A stretch of 64,000 nucleotides of DNA from the NCBI GenBank assembly GCA_027405735.1, contig JAPEHQ010000019.1:563001-627000 (forward strand), written 5' to 3'. The notes beneath the pieces are model-generated. The model ran no database searches and was not told where the DNA came from. It saw only the letters and a list, made by a program, of their open reading frames with translations. The stretch is from Mucor racemosus. Taxonomy: Eukaryota; Mucoromycota; Mucoromycetes; Mucorales; Mucoraceae. The translations under genes and the position numbers were made by a program. Positions 25,023 to 39,004 of the stretch are shown here, piece after piece; the stretch's first letter is position 1, and the number at the start of each line of letters is the position of its first letter.

Positions 25023-25684
25023 TGCAGTAAAATGTAAAATAAAAGCTTTGAAAAAAGATACAGTTTAAATCCTTCTTTATTCAAAAAATGGATAGTGTGC
25101 AATAGGTCTATATTTCTACTCTATTTATATTAGTTGTGCTTTTGTTATATCTGGGAGTTGCACCGTAACTGTCAGTGATCTATCAGAATTAGGAATAACC
25201 GAATTACCAACTTAGGACTTCTGTCAAACCGTGATGTTTAACATGCGAATCAGACAATGCTGCATTCCATACATATATCATCATGCTACTTATTAAATGA
25301 TTGAAGCATGATTCCATTGTCTTCATGCAATATCCATATGTTTATTCTTTTTGGTAAATCAATTAGTTTGTTTGTGATTTTAAAGTTTATATTGAGCTTC
25401 TTGATTTACATAATCAAGGCGGTCTTTTAATGCCCGTTTTTGGCATATTTGTTAATGATCCGCATAGAGCAATCCTTACTTTGATCTATGTGTTTCTTCA
25501 GTTTATTTTATGAATCAATTTGCTTTGTTTATGATTCGGTCTATTTTATTTATATGTTAAATTACTAATACTTTCTGTATTTACTGTTAAATTCATGTTA
25601 TCTCTATTGAAATATTAGAGCATGGTTTTATGTGAGATAACATTTAATTTCTTATGTGGGGAAATAGTATCCTAGTTCAGCACA
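25023..25684 (-). mobile_element. Solo LTR, 662 bp (TGTGCTGAAC family), TSD GATAC
   Basis: On the minus strand it starts TGTGCTGAACTAGGATACT and ends ACTGCA. Perfect flanks GATAC (25018-25022, 25685-25689). About seven differences over 662 bp separate it from the copy at 53267-53928, so the two belong to one recent subfamily. Confidence 0.9.
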
Positions 25685-25960
25685 GATACAAGACACTTTT
25701 TATAGGCATATTTTAAATTTAAACAATGAAAATAATGCACAGCAAAATTATCTATTGATCGAGCTGTTATTTAACCATTTAACTACATTTTTTGTAAAGA
25801 AAACGTGATTTTTTTCCAAATTTTTTTGAAATTCAGAATTTGGGATAAGGGTATACAAGGGGAAAATTGAGGCTAGAAATGAGGGTATCTTTTTGTATAC
25901 ATTTTTGAAGATATCTCCACGAAAAATCAAAATTTTGAAAAAAAATCAATTGGGTCTAAG

Positions 25961-26640
25961 AGAGCTCAACGAGCTTGATGACATGAATGTAAAAAAAGCG
26001 TTGCTCAATCTAATGAATATTTTGAAATCCACTGCAAAAATGTCAAAAAAATGAAAAAAAAATAAAGGTGCTCAGAATTTTTTCATACTTAAATATGTTA
26101 TAGAGTGCTTTAAAACAAGTAAGTTTCATTATTAAAAACTGTTAGTGTAGCTTAATGCTTTGTAGAGATACGAAACCTCAAAGTTTTCAATTTTTAGCAG
26201 TGGAATACGCATAAAAATTTGAAACACTAGCACCGAAAAGTTAATACCAACTGCAAAAAGTAGGATATTTCCAGATACTTATTTTTGGATTAAATTTAAG
26301 CGTCTCGGGTACATTGGCATATTTTTTTTTCTTGGTGTTATCTAATGAAAAAAAAAAAGTAGAGCAGGAATAAAAAGTAAGACCCAGTTTTCAAAAAAAA
26401 AAAAACTGTGAATTTTACGTGTTTTTGAGTGGTTCATGAGATATAAAATAAATTTAGGGACAAGCAGCATTATGGGAACAACTCATATCTATTTAGCAAT
26501 GTCCAAGTTATATCCTAAAAGGTGTTTTGTATGAAGTTAGTTATAGAAAAGAAGGTGTGCTCCGAATTTGATTATAAAAACCTATAAAAATTCAAATTTT
26601 GCACGAGCAGGTACCCATATACAAAAAAAAATATATATAT
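25961..26640 (+). repeat. Dispersed repeat R2, copy 1
   Basis: Starts near CTCAACGAGCTT and aligns in the same orientation with 55962-56640 over ~670 bp at roughly 85-90% by eye. A+T-rich and non-coding. The boundaries are approximate and no terminal repeat was found. Confidence 0.6.
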
Positions 26641-27859
26641 AAAATATATTTTACCGTATAGAGTGTAACGTTTTCTAAGTATATCTAAACAAATTAATGA
26701 TATTTGTCAATTATACAATGTAAATCTAATCAAACTAAATGAAATTTTATAAAATGAGTATATTATTTTTTATTTTAGAGAATCTTTTCATCTTTCTAAT
26801 AACTAAAAAAAAAAAGAAGTAAATTTAAGACTTTGAAAATATTGTTTAAAATGTATAGAATATGCCTATGTTTTTGTTTCATGATACAAACGATATATGC
26901 AGATTTAACGATTCCAAAAATTTAATATAATATATTACGGATTTAGCGGACTATATTAAATTTCAACAGCTAAATGGTATTTCTCAGTTTAAAGGATGTT
27001 TAATGATACAAGAAAGATGTAAACCTAGATCTAGATCAATTCCAGTACTGGAATAAAGAGCTAAAACTATCAGGATGAAAGCAATATTCTTTTCTTGCTC
27101 AAAAAAAAATTACTTTACTATTTATAAGAATACAACGTTTTGGAATATTGTGATATATATTTTCAATAGTATTGCAAGCATCTAAATCCACAAAATTTAT
27201 GATTCTCTGGAATCAATAAAATGCCGACCTCGTATAAAACGATCAAGCCATTGGGTCTTGTTAGCAAAGTACTAAAGCATTTCTTATATTTTATTGTAAC
27301 ATGGCCAATTCTAGACATTTCAAATGGAGTGCTTTATTAGGATGGTTTGTGAACAAACAATGCTTTCAAACAGTAGTTTTTCAAAGTAATCGCCTTTCTG
27401 CATAAAAGTAAAGAGTAAATTATAAACCATTTAGACTTTACTGTTTATATGATCTTGGTTACAAGTAGTTCAAAAATAGAGTAAATGTTAATTACGGTTT
27501 CACTACAGATCCGCTGTCCAAGAAATAGCTAACTTTACAGATGACGTATTTGAAAATCGTAGGTACCTCTAATGGTATCTCCTACATTACGAAAAAAATT
27601 TCTGAATATCACAACCGCGCGTAAAACAAATTAGCAGTTTTCTTTTTTTTTTTTCTCTCTCTCTCTCTTTTTTCTACACAACATTAGAATCTTTTTTGTA
27701 AATATTTCTGTATACGTTTAATCTAAACTTTTTCACTTATCAGATTAATTTATATATAGTTCTTGTCTTTATTATTAAAAACAACGTCCAACAACAACGA
27801 CATATTTAGAAACACACACACACAAACAAAAAAAAAACAACCTCGAAATTAATACAACT
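26641..27859 (+). promoter_or_regulatory. Upstream region of NOT1 with a pyrimidine tract
   Basis: A continuous T/C tract including (CT)8-9 runs about 27638-27674. It is followed by an A/C-rich leader (cacacacacaaacaaaaa) directly before the NOT1 start, the usual look of a fungal promoter and 5' UTR. Nothing else was identified in 26641-27600. Confidence 0.5.
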
Positions 27860-30800
27860 ATGGCGACTAAATCTACCGCAGAAACCCTTTTACTGGGAAA
27901 AAAATTATTTGATGAGGGCTACGGCAGCTTATCAAGCTTAAATAATGCCATGCAGGCCATGGAAAATGTTGAAGTGTCAGACGAATCCATTTCAAGAGCT
28001 TTAGCCATGATTATTAGATCTCATGCTAAACTTCCAGGAAGCGCAGAAGGACAGACTTGGAATATTGAAAACTTTGTGAAAGCAGCTTTAAATAAGGTAG
28101 TTAGAGTGCATGTATATATTTTAGCTCGAGTAATTTACACTTTTATTTAGAACCCTAATTTAAATTGGATAACTGTATTGGCAAAATTAGATCAAGTGGA
28201 ATTTATGCTTTACGACCCTGTTGGATTGAAAATACTTATTTTATCATGGAAATATGCGAAAAAGGTATTTTCTATATATGATTTTTCGAGGGGAGGGCAT
28301 CTTTGTATTGATTTTTTTTCCCTCTTTTCTGGATGATTTAGGATGAACCTTTCCCTGTTGGAATTTTTCTTCAACCTTGGATGCATGTTCGAGGTCAACT
28401 CAGCGTTTTATATCATATGGTTTACGCTTCACCTGAGCTATTAGATATGAATCAAACACCAACTAAAAAAGTAATTCCAGAAGAATTGATTCCCATTTTA
28501 CCCATCAGTATGCGTCAAGCAGCTACGCAATTAGCTTCACAACAGTTGAATTGTTTGGGTTTATTAGAGGCTATAATGGATTTAGCTGGAACTGTCGCTT
28601 CAGAGGATGTCAAAGTATTAATGGACAGGTTGGCTATTCAAGCACCTGAATTACTTATGATTGGTTTGGCACAAATACAGGTAATAATAATAATGTTTAA
28701 TCAAAACGTAAAAATATATTGATTTTGTTGTTATTATTGTTGTAATATAGCCCATCAAGAATGAATTACATCGCACACTTCTTCCTAAACTTCTCAACAT
28801 TTTTCTTATCGGTCATGTCAATTCACCACTTGTCATTAGATTACTTTGGCATGTTCAACCCAATTTATTATTGGAAGGTTTCTTTGAAATGTACAAAAAA
28901 GATCCCACATCTGTTTCTCGTATTTTAGATATTGCACAGGAAGCAAAGGTAAAAATTACTTTGAAGAACTATACTAGGTACATGTCTGATATTAACGAAC
29001 ATTCTAGATTGTTGTACATATTTTAAAAACAGATGTTCCTTTCTTCACCTTGGATTTAGCTTCACTCGCTGCTCGTAGACAAAATTTGAATTTAGAGAAA
29101 TGGTTAATGGAAAGGTTGGCAAAGGATGGCTTTGCCTTTTTTGGAGAATGTGTAAGTTTCCTTGAGAAGAAATGTGCTATTGAAATGGCTCGTCAATCAG
29201 GTGCCAATGTCATTCCCACCTTACAACTATCAATGGAAGTTATTCGCATCTTTTTCAGGATTTTATCCGAAAGGTAAGCAGGAATTCTCACCGTTTATAG
29301 ATCATTTGATTGATTAATTTATTACATTTAGACCTTTACCTCCTACCGAGACAGCCAAACTTACAAAGTTGAGTCAGTTATATACTCAATTGTATCCTCA
29401 ATTGAATGAAAATCGAGGCCAAGCCGAGAAAAAGCCTGCAGGATTAAGCGAAGCTGGAGAAAACGAGAGAAATTATTCTGATGAAGTCGAGGAAATGGTT
29501 CGTTTGTACTTTGAGAGATTGTACACAAAGGATATTAGTGCTAGTAGATTTGCTTCCGTTTTGAAAGCATGTCGTACCTCTAATGATCAAAGACAAGTGA
29601 ATTTCTTTTCTTGTACTACTCATACTTTGGTAAGTTGATCGTTAATCATTTCAATGTTTTTAAACTAACACTCTCATTCTTTAATAGCTTGATGAAGCTC
29701 GATTCTTTAGCCAATATCCTGAAAATGAGTTGATGGCCACTGGTGAATTGCTTGGTCTTTTGATTGATCAACACCTTATCTCTTATGCTCAATTGCGTGT
29801 TACACTCAAGCTCATTCTGGATGCTCTCAAGTATCCTGTTGGATCCAAGATGTTTAACTTTGGTATTCAAGCATTGGCTCAATTCCGTAGTAGACTGTAT
29901 GAATGGCCTCAGTATACTCTTCTTTTATCTAAAATAGAAGGATTGCGTGGATTTCCTACCATTGTTGAAAGTATTGCAATGACATTGAAGCAATTGGCTC
30001 AAAAAGATCCTGAAGGAAAAATGATGGGGCTCACCTCTTCTCCCTCTTCCTCCTCTTCACCTAAAATGTCAACACCAACCATGTCAAATGCCAATACTCC
30101 CCCTGGAGGTGGAGACACAGTAGCAGGCCGATCTGCCGATGCTGCACTCAATGTTACTACTTTATTACAAAGTACTTCAAAGCAATCTTATGAGGATCCA
30201 CCCGAAAAAGTACAAGAAAGAGTTTCGTTTTTGATCAACAATTTATCAGCTACCAACATGCGAAGCAAGACTGTAGAATTGAAGCAATTATTACAGAAAT
30301 CAACTTGGGGATGGTTCAGTCATTATTTAGTTGTAAGACGTGTTAGTATCGAACCCAACAACCATGAGTTGTATTCTGCTCTTTTGGACGAACTTGAAAT
30401 GCAACATTTGACCGATACTGTAATAGAAGAAACTTATTTGAACATTCACTTATTATTGCGATCCGACAACATTGTCAAATCCTCTTCTGATAGAAACCTG
30501 CTCAAAAATTTAGGTAACTGGCTTGGAAGAGTAACTATTGCAAAGAACAAACCTATTCGTCATAAGGATTTGTCATTCAAGGATTTGTTGGTATCTGCTT
30601 ATGAAAAGAATCAGCTTGTGGTTGCTATTCCATTGACATGTAAAGTATTACATCATGCAGCCAATAGCAAGATTTTCAAGCCTCCAAATCCTTGGTTGAT
30701 GGGTAGTTTAAAGGTACTTGCAGAATTGTATTGGACAGAAGGCCTCAAATTGAATTTGAAGTTTGAAATTGAAATCTTGTACAAGACATTGAACCTTGAT

Positions 30801-33800
30801 CTTAATGAAATTGAACCTACATCAATTTTAGGCAAGAATGGACCTCCCGGTATATCTGTTGCTGCAGCTGCTATTACTCCTGAAAAGGCATTCGTATCTA
30901 ATTCACCTGCTACATCTCAAAAATCCATTCCTACTGCATCAAGCAAGATTGCTGTTGAAGAATCATTGCAACCACTCGCACCACCGCCAATGAATATGGG
31001 TGCCTTGGCCGGGAATAGCCCTCCTAGTGCTCAAGATGTTCGTCAAGACATTGATATTACTCCTGTATTAGCCAAGCTTCAAATCAATCCTGCAATCGGT
31101 CAGTTGATGAATCAACACCCTATTATTAAAGCAACCATTTTTACTGGTGTTTCTGAAGCATTTTCTGAAGTTGTGCCTCCTATCATTACTACATCTGCCA
31201 ACATTGCTGCTGTATCTACCAAGGAAATGGTATTGAAAGATTTTGCTACAGAAGCTGATGAAACCCGCTTACAACGTGCAGCTCATGCCATGGTTCAACC
31301 TTTAGCTTGTAGTTTGTCTGTTGTCACTTGTAAAGAACCTCTTTGTACTGGTATTATTACAGTGATTTGTGCCAATTTAGTTCAAAATGGTCTTCCTGAG
31401 CAACTTGCTGAAGAGATTGCTTCTACTATTGCCAACGAAAACATTGAATTACTTTGTATTTACATTGACCAGTTGACTAAAATTAAAGCTTTGGAGGATG
31501 TGGATCGTGGTTTAGCTCCTGCTTATGCTAGTCGTTTAGCGTACCGTAAGCAACAACAACTTCAACCTAATGGAGATCAATTCTTTGATGTATTGAGTTT
31601 GAAGGGTGCTCCTCATTCTGTTCAATTGCCTGAAATTTTGCGTCCTAGCAATGGTATTAGTCCTGATCAATTCCGTCTTTACGAAAGCTTTGATCAACGT
31701 TCATTCCTCGCCATTCAGCAACAACAACAGCAACAACAACAGCAACAGCAACAACAACAGCAACAACATCAGCAACAACAACATCAACTTCATCAACAAC
31801 AATTCCAACAACAATTATCACCTGCTAACTTCCATCCTGAAGCTATCAGTCATCATTTACCTCAACAGCAATCATTTATGGGCAATGAATCCCCTAGTCC
31901 TGCTCTCGCCAACAACTCTAATCTTTTGAATGTCAAATTAGAACAAATGCTTTTAGAGTTGGACCGTTTGATCCGCCAGTCAGGCATCAATGCGATTTCT
32001 CAATTGCCACCTAATCATGACATTTGTTTATTGATTCGTCAAATTCCTTTGCTAGTTTCTCAAAGTCCATCTCCTTTGCAAACTATGATTACGTTTGTTG
32101 AAAAGGTTGTACTCATGTTGTATCAAAGCACCACTGCATTTGCTTTAGAAGTGTATACCATGTTTCTCCAATCTTTATTCGAGATATCTGGTGAAGTGAC
32201 CAAGGAAACGTTGTCTTGGTTGATTTATGCTGATGATGAGCGCAAGTACAATGCACCTGCTGTATCCATGTTGATCCGTTATGAGCTTTTGCCTTTGGAG
32301 GAGTACGATGTACAACTTGCTAAACTTATCAACATCAAGGCCGATAGTGTGATTGAATTTGCTGCCAATTTGATGCGTATTTGCTTGTTATCTCAAAGTC
32401 CCATCACCTTTTTGGAGGATCACATTTTGACCATTTCTTCATTATACAAACTTGTCCAAAATGAAGAAGCACCTGCTGGTGTAGTTTCTTTGATAAATGA
32501 TCTTAAAAAGTTGATTGAAGAGCCCTATAATGATATTAAACAAGATATGAATTGTCTAGAGCTTCGTATGCTTTTGGCCGAATGGGTTCGCTTGTGTCAA
32601 CATCCTATGGCTACTGATGATATATTTAATTCCTTGGCTCAACGTGTTATGGAGATCACCAAAGATGAAGATTGCCGTTGTTTCTTCTTTAGACTTTGCA
32701 CAGAAACTTGCGTAAATCACTATCTTGCCTTCCGTTCTGTAAGCTCACTTCATCATCGCCGCATGATTCATTTGATTGATTCTTTTACCAAATTGGTTTC
32801 TGCTATGGTTATTGAAGAAAAGACATCCGATAAGGCCAAGGTCAAGTTATTGAACGATGCTCTTTCTGTAATGATTCTTGTTTTGTCCCATCACCATGAA
32901 AATAGAGGCGTAGAGTTCAATCAAAAGCCATTTTTGAGATTGTTTGCATCTTTGTTTAATGAAATTAGCAAAATCCGTACCAAATCAATTGATGCTAGTG
33001 CTCTTATCACTTTCAGTGATGCTTTATATACTTTGCAACCCAACAACTTCCCTGGCTTTGCATTCTCATGGCTCCAATTGATTTCTTGTCGTTCATTCTT
33101 GCCTCAATTACTTGTTGCCAACGATAGTAACGGTGCTATGCTCTGTCAAAAATTAATTACTGCATTACTCAAGTTCCTTGGTCCACTTTTGAAACTTCAA
33201 GAACTTCCTCATGCTACCAAAATGTTTTATCGTGGTACTTTGCGTGTTCTTGTTGTGTTATTACATGATTTCCCTGAATTTTTGTGTAATAATTACATTA
33301 TTTTTGCTCAAGCTATACCACATTCATGTGTACAACTTCGCAACCTGATCCTTAGTGCTTTTCCTCGTGTCATGCATTTACCTGATCCTTTCACTCCTAA
33401 TCTCAAATTAGAGTTAATTCCTGAATCAGCTGAGGAACCTGTATTTGATCAAAGCTATGCTGATATCTTGAATGAGAATGATTTCAAGTCCAAGATTGAT
33501 GCGTTTGTTGAAGACAACGGTAGTAACGCTGCTGCTTTCTTTGAAGTTTTAGATCGTCAAATCGAACCTACTGCAAATAATGAAACCGAAGGTGAAACGC
33601 ACAATGCAGATATGCTTTGTGCTTTTGTTTTGTACATTGGTGCCAAATCCGCTCAATTAAGAAATGTTGCTATTGCAGATACTCCTGCTGTAATCGCTTA
33701 TAATCATTTATTATCTACTTTGGAATCAGAAGGTAAGTTTTGTTTTGTTTTTTGTAAAACAATGTATTATATATACTAATTTAAGATAACTTTAGGCCGT

Positions 33801-34159
33801 TACACTGTCTTGAGCGCCATTGCTGATCATTTGCGTTATCCCAATAGTCATACTTGCTTCTTTAGTGCTGCATTCCTTCATTTGTTCTCCTTGCAATCTG
33901 AAGTTGTCAAGGAACAAGTTACAAGAGTACTTCTTGAAAGATTGATTGTTAATAGACCACATCCTTGGGGATTGTTAGCATCTTTTATTGAACTCATCAA
34001 GGATCCTAAATTCTGGGAGCATGAATTTATTCGTTGTTCTCCTGATATTGAAAGACTCTTTGATAATGTATCAAGGTAATTATTTCAATGCAGTAAACTA
34101 ATCAAGTTACTAATTTCTCTTTAAATAGATCTATTAAGCATACTACTGTTAACGCATAA
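27860..34159 (+). CDS. NOT1: CCR4-NOT complex scaffold Not1
   Basis: Scaffold of the CCR4-NOT deadenylase complex in mRNA decay and translational repression. Nine exons: 27860-28096, 28151-28264, 28342-28680, 28751-28948, 29008-29273, 29332-29629, 29688-33732, 33796-34075 and 34129-34159, giving 1935 residues. In order: an N-terminal HEAT-type region ([17 protein letters not shown]); the region preceding MIF4G ([30 protein letters not shown]); the Caf1-binding MIF4G domain from about residue 645 ([33 protein letters not shown]); the Caf40-binding region; a Gln/His-rich tract near residue 1160; and the C-terminal Not1 superhelix ([20 protein letters not shown]). The N-terminus is some 400 residues shorter than animal CNOT1. 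Exon 7 alone is 4 kb. Confidence 0.96.
31716..31809 (+). repeat. CAA/CAG tract encoding poly-Gln in Not1
   Basis: In-frame alternation of CAA, CAG and a few CAT/CTT codons giving about 30 Gln-dominated residues interspersed with His and Leu. It lies between the Caf40-binding and C-terminal Not1 regions. Synonymous CAA/CAG mixing should stabilise it against slippage. Confidence 0.9.
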
Positions 34160-34737
34160 ATACAAAATATATTTTCTCACTATTATTTAGAATAAACCAT
34201 TGGTTAATAATGAAGTTTTGTGATGTTTCGGCTTTCGCTGTATCATTTATAATTGTTTTAGAGAATTTTCATACGTGTCGAGGACCACGCAATGGACATC
34301 TAACTAGATCGAAATGTTGCTACATATATCTGTTATATGTAGAATTTTTTTTCAAAACCAATTTCTATTTATTTGATCCAAAAGTATACTTTTGAGACTC
34401 TTTATCTTTGTAAATCTCACTTCAACTGATCAGTGAATGAAATGTTTTTTGCTTTCTTGCAATCAAAAATTACTATCAACTAATTAACACTTTTAAATAT
34501 ATATCATTTATCTCAAAATCATTTGAAAAAAAAAAACCTTCAAAATCAAATGAGAAGCCCATTTATTTAAGTTTGGGCCCAAGCATTAATACATTGATTT
34601 TTCAGCAGCCCAAGCATTTCTACTCATTTTATACAAATATATAAATGTCTATGAGATCATGGAATACAGTTATACAGCACAGGCATGTCTTTATTCTAAA
34701 ATTTAGGATATATAAGTTTTTAGATGTACATTAATAT
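34160..34737. other. 3' intergenic region between NOT1 and the phosphatase gene
   Basis: Convergent gene ends. A+T-rich, with no feature I can support beyond presumed 3' UTRs. Confidence 0.3.
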
Positions 34738-35764
34738 CTATAATTCTTCATGTAATATCGCTTCTGTGGCAGACTCTTTTGTTCCTGTACTTTTAGATGC
34801 CATCTTATAAGGAGGTGGAGAGTCCAATTTAAGTATCTTGTTAGCGTATAGTGCATTTACACTATTTCCGCGAATTTCTAATGCTCCTTTTCCTCTATTA
34901 TATGCCCTTGAGATACCAATATCGATCAAAATAATCTTTCCATCGCAGCGAGTCCGAATAGCACCATCATGTTGCACTGTATGGCCAACAACCATACGAT
35001 TTGCTTCTAAAAATTCTAAAGCCTCATCTAAAACACTACATATCTCATCCTCCTCTTCTAATGCATAACCTCTATACCAAGTGGGTCCCATACCACCAAA
35101 GATGCCATGAGATTTACCACGATGACCCTGTGATTCCATATAGGTAACGATGGTTTCATGAGTCTTATCATTAATCCAATTTATACCTAGTCTACTAAAG
35201 TGTGGTGTAATGCCTCCATGACAAAATACAGTGCTACCTACTTTGGTAGTAATATTGAGTAACTTTAAATATTCGCCAATAAATCCATCTTTTTCAAAAG
35301 CCTTTTTACGGGACTCAAGGCCACCAAAGGTCTCTACCTCTCCAGGATAAACATATCGCCAATCGCCAACCAAATTCATGAGTTCATGGTTACCCAATAA
35401 CGGAATGACAAGTCCACCTTGTAAAGGAGCTTCATCACGCAGATTTTGAAGAAGATCATAAAGTTTAATAGTATCTAAACCTCTGTCAAGGACATCACCC
35501 TAAAGTATTCATTAATAACAATATAAAAATATGAATGATACAATAAACAACACGTACAGTTTGAACAAAGATAGCATCACCGCCTATCCAGTGATTATCT
35601 TGATCAATAATATTTGAAAACTTGAGAATTTCAAGAGTATTTTCTAAATCGCCATGTAAATCACCCAATGCCACAATACGGCGATCTGATTCCACTGAAA
35701 GTGAAGTTACAATACTAGTGAATAGTATACAACTTAATGAAAGAAATGAGGTTAATTTAACCAT
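34738..35764 (-). CDS. Shewanella-like (SLP) PPP-family metallophosphatase
   Basis: Predicted metal-dependent phosphoprotein phosphatase. Two exons, 35764-35558 and 35499-34738, giving 322 residues. The N-terminus (MVKLTSFLSLSCILFTSIVT) is a likely signal peptide, so the enzyme probably enters the secretory pathway. PPP motifs: GDLHGD (~34-39), GDVLDRG (~70-76), GNHE (~105-108), then VFCHGGI, VVGHTVQHDG and KIILIDIG, with the late metal-ligand histidines in place. The spacing and the WIGGDAIFVQTGDVLDRG block fit the SLP group found in bacteria, plants and fungi rather than PP1/PP2A. The start is ATG at 35764; the upstream in-frame TTG is ignored. Not a calcineurin A, as no regulatory tail exists. 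Confidence 0.88.
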
Positions 35765-35981
35765 CGTATACAATATAAGGGGGGGGGGAGAAAGAAAATC
35801 GAGAAATTAGAGTATCCCATTTAGGCTTTTTGTTTAAAAAGTGTCACTTTGGGTTTTGTACTACTTTTCAACTATAAAAGGTAGTTTCAAGCATAAATCT
35901 GGAGGCATTAAAGTAGATGTTGTCTCTTTACATCTAGTGAATATATATTCTGATTTAAATCAATAGGGTTGTTTACTTTAT

Positions 35982-36939
35982 TTAATTGTCTTTATTGGGA
36001 GAAGTAGATCTTGAGCGATCTTTAGATTTCTTCCAACCACCAGTTAATGAAAGTCTATTGAATTTTTTCTCTGAGCGTTCATCGTCTAATGTGCTATTAT
36101 CTTCTTCGCTTGTATTACCAGCTGCACTCCCAGCACTACTAATACGCATTAACCCACCCAGCTTTTTTGATTTCTTTAGTTTATCTTCTGGTCTGACAAC
36201 AGCAACAGGAATTGGTGAGTGTTGAAGACAGTATTTCGACACGCTGTTGAGGAGCATGCCTTTGAATTCAGAAAGCCCTCTTGTACCAACAATCAAGAGC
36301 GATGGCTGATACATTGAAATCATGTGTTGAATTGTCTCTTGAACTTTACCAATAACGAATTCAATGACTACGCTTATCTATATTGCATCTTTTTTTCAGC
36401 GGTTTTTGCTTTGAAATTTTGTATTAAGAACTTACTGATTTTTCCTCTCCACTCGTTTTCATGATCCTTTCCATTACTTGATTTGCATTTTCTCTAGATT
36501 GCTTTGCTTCATGTTCCAATAAACTTGTTAGATTTGCCTTTTTATCTGTATAAATCAATTTTATATAAGTTTTCCACGTTTAACATTTCAATCATCGATA
36601 TAAAATACCATTCATGTCTACAGTAACTACTCTTAAAACAATCAATTCATCGCCATCATCCATGATTTCCTAGCAACAAAAAAAAAAAAAGAAAAAACGC
36701 AATTAAGTCTCGGGCAGAATGTGATAAAGATTGATCATTACATCAGTAGCCCAAGTAAGAGCATATTCACTGTAATTTGCCAAGTCTGTTGCAACCATAA
36801 ATGTTCTTGAACGTCTTGTGCGTTTATATGATTGTGATTTCCCTCTCAATGTAAATGAGTAATTGGGAAGATCTTTATCTGTCATTGTATCAAAAGATAC
36901 AACGCGAACAAAATTGTCTTTTGCTGCTGCAGTAGTCAT
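35982..36939 (-). CDS. Universal stress protein (UspA) family protein
   Basis: Single-domain USP with a long basic Ser-rich tail. Four exons: 36939-36742, 36669-36609, 36545-36436 and 36377-35982, giving 254 residues. The core alpha/beta fold: TFMVATDLANYSEYALTWA, then DELIVLRVV, the linker helix and VVIEFVIGKVQETIQHM, then SLLIVGTRGLSEFKGMLLN and SVSKYCLQHSPIPVAVVRP. The ATP-binding pattern G-x2-G-x9-G-S/T has Asn at the last Gly (GTRG...NS), so nucleotide binding is uncertain. The tail (after ~190) is rich in Ser, Lys and Asp and is probably phosphorylated. Exact physiological role is unknown. It is divergently arranged with the Rab GDI gene (444 bp between starts). Confidence 0.9.
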
Positions 36940-37383
36940 TATTGTAGAAGGAAAAGAGAAGAAGAAGAAGAAGCAAATGAATATATTTTCCACCCGGCGG
37001 TTTTAAGTAATGCTGTAGTAATCGCATGTGTTTCAATAAAACACCGCGAGACATTAAGAGATGGTAAAAGGATGGTGATTAATACTTTATTAAGGGTCAA
37101 GTACCATCAGCTATTCATAATGTACAGATGAGATAGGCACTGATTGCTTTCTATGTTTTTGCCTTCTTTTTTCTATTTGGTTCAGATCATGTGTAAAATG
37201 ATAATTCATGCAGTAGGTTAATCTTACCCCCAATAGCTTTGATTTGCGGAAATAGTCAACAGATGTGTACAGTTCATAATTGGTTAGAGGTAATTGAAAC
37301 ACGTCATATAGTAATTTATATCTTTACCTTCTGTGTATCCCTTTTTTCTTTCATCTTTATCATTTTAAAGAAATTAATATAAA
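36940..37383. promoter_or_regulatory. Divergent promoter region of the USP and GDI genes
   Basis: 444 bp between opposite start codons. A GAAGAAGAAGAAG purine stretch lies next to the USP start (36959-36972). No other motif is evident. Confidence 0.4.
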
Positions 37384-39004
37384 ATGGTTTGTTAATTTTT
37401 AAAATACATAAATCTAGTTTTTTTTTTTTATTTATTTAGATTCTGACATTTTCGAATTTAGGATACAGATTACGATGTTATTGTTTTAGGTACAGGTTTG
37501 ACCGAATGTATCTTATCTGGTCTGCTCTCCGTAGATGGTAAGAAGGTTCTCCATATGGATCGTAATGATTACTACGGTGCCGAGTCTGCTTCCTTGAACT
37601 TGACTCAGGTAAGTTTATTAGGATTACCTTGGTAACAAAATAAGGTTATTAAATAAGCTGCATTTTGTAGTTTTACAGCAAGTTTAGACCTGGTCAAAAG
37701 GCTGCTGAAAACTTGGGCCGTGATCGCGACTGGAACATTGATTTAATCCCCAAATTCATGATGGCTAATGGTGAAATTGTTCGTTTCTTGACCCATACCG
37801 ACGTTACTCGTTATCTTGAATTCAAGCAAATTGCTGGTTCTTATGTTTATAGTGGTGGCCGTGTTAGTAAAGTACCTGCTAATGCCTCTGAAGCTCTTTC
37901 TTCTCCTTTGATGGGTATTTTTGAGAAGCGTCGTATGAAGAACTTTTTGGTTTGGGCTGAGGCTTACAAGGATTCTGATCCTTCTACTCATCAAGGTCTT
38001 GATATTGACCGTAATACAGTTGCTGAAGTTTACAAAAAGTTTGGTGTAAGTGCTGGGACTCAAGAATTTATTGGTCATGCTATGGCTCTTCATTTAGATG
38101 ATAGTTATCTCAATCAGACTGCTCGTGACACCATTGAAAAGGTCAGATTATATGCTGCCTCTGTACTTCGTTACGGTAAATCTCCTTATATCTATCCTTT
38201 GTACGGTCTCGGTGATTTGCCTCAAGCTTTTGCTAGGTATGTTTATAGTTTAAAAAATGCATTATGCGAGAGAACAATTTGGTAGCTAATAGTGTTTTTT
38301 TTTTCTTTTTGCGCAGACTTTCCGCTGTTTATGGTGGTACCTATATGTTGAATACAGATGCAAAGGAATTAGTTTATAATGATCAAGGTCAAGTTACTGG
38401 TGTTAAGGCTAATGGTGAGGTTGTCAATGCCAAGATGGTTATTTGTGATCCTTCTTATGCTCCTCTTAATGTCAAGAAGGTTGGCTCTGTTGTCCGTGCT
38501 ATTTGTCTTTTAACACATCCTATCCCCAGCACTAACGACAGTGATTCTTGTCAAATTGTTATTCCCCAAAGTCAAGTCGGTCGTAAGCACGATATCTACA
38601 TTGCTTGTGTAAGTGATGCTCATATGGTTTGTCCCAAGGGATATTATTTGGCTATTGTATCTACCATTGTTGAAACTGCTACTCCTGCTGATGAGGTCAA
38701 GGAAGGTTTGAAGCTTTTGGGTCCTATCCAAGATGTGTAAGTATATATGGTTACTGAAAAATTTAAATGTCATTTAGTTATTAACGTTGCTTGTTTCCTG
38801 ACCCATAGTTTTATTCATGAATCTCCTTTAGAGGTCCCTATCGAGGATGGTAAGCAAGATAATGTTTTCATTTCTCGCTCTTATGATGCTACCTCTCATT
38901 TTGAAACTGTTTGTGATGATGTTCATGATATGTGGCGTCGTATCACTGGTGAACCTTTAGTTCTCAAGAAGAGAGAGACTGAGGAAGAAGTCAATGCCGT
39001 TTAG
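37384..39004 (+). CDS. GDI1: Rab GDP-dissociation inhibitor
   Basis: Extracts prenylated GDP-Rab proteins from membranes and keeps a cytosolic pool. Five exons: 37384-37386, 37462-37608, 37671-38236, 38317-38736 and 38809-39004, giving 443 residues, as expected. FAD-like fold and GDI blocks: [56 protein letters not shown] (Rab-binding platform), [34 protein letters not shown] and GGTYML. Exon 1 is just the ATG, followed at once by GTTTGT; the next exon begins Asp-Thr-Asp-Tyr-Asp, exactly the family N-terminus. It pairs functionally with the TBC GAP and Sec22 elsewhere in the window, though they are not clustered. Confidence 0.96.
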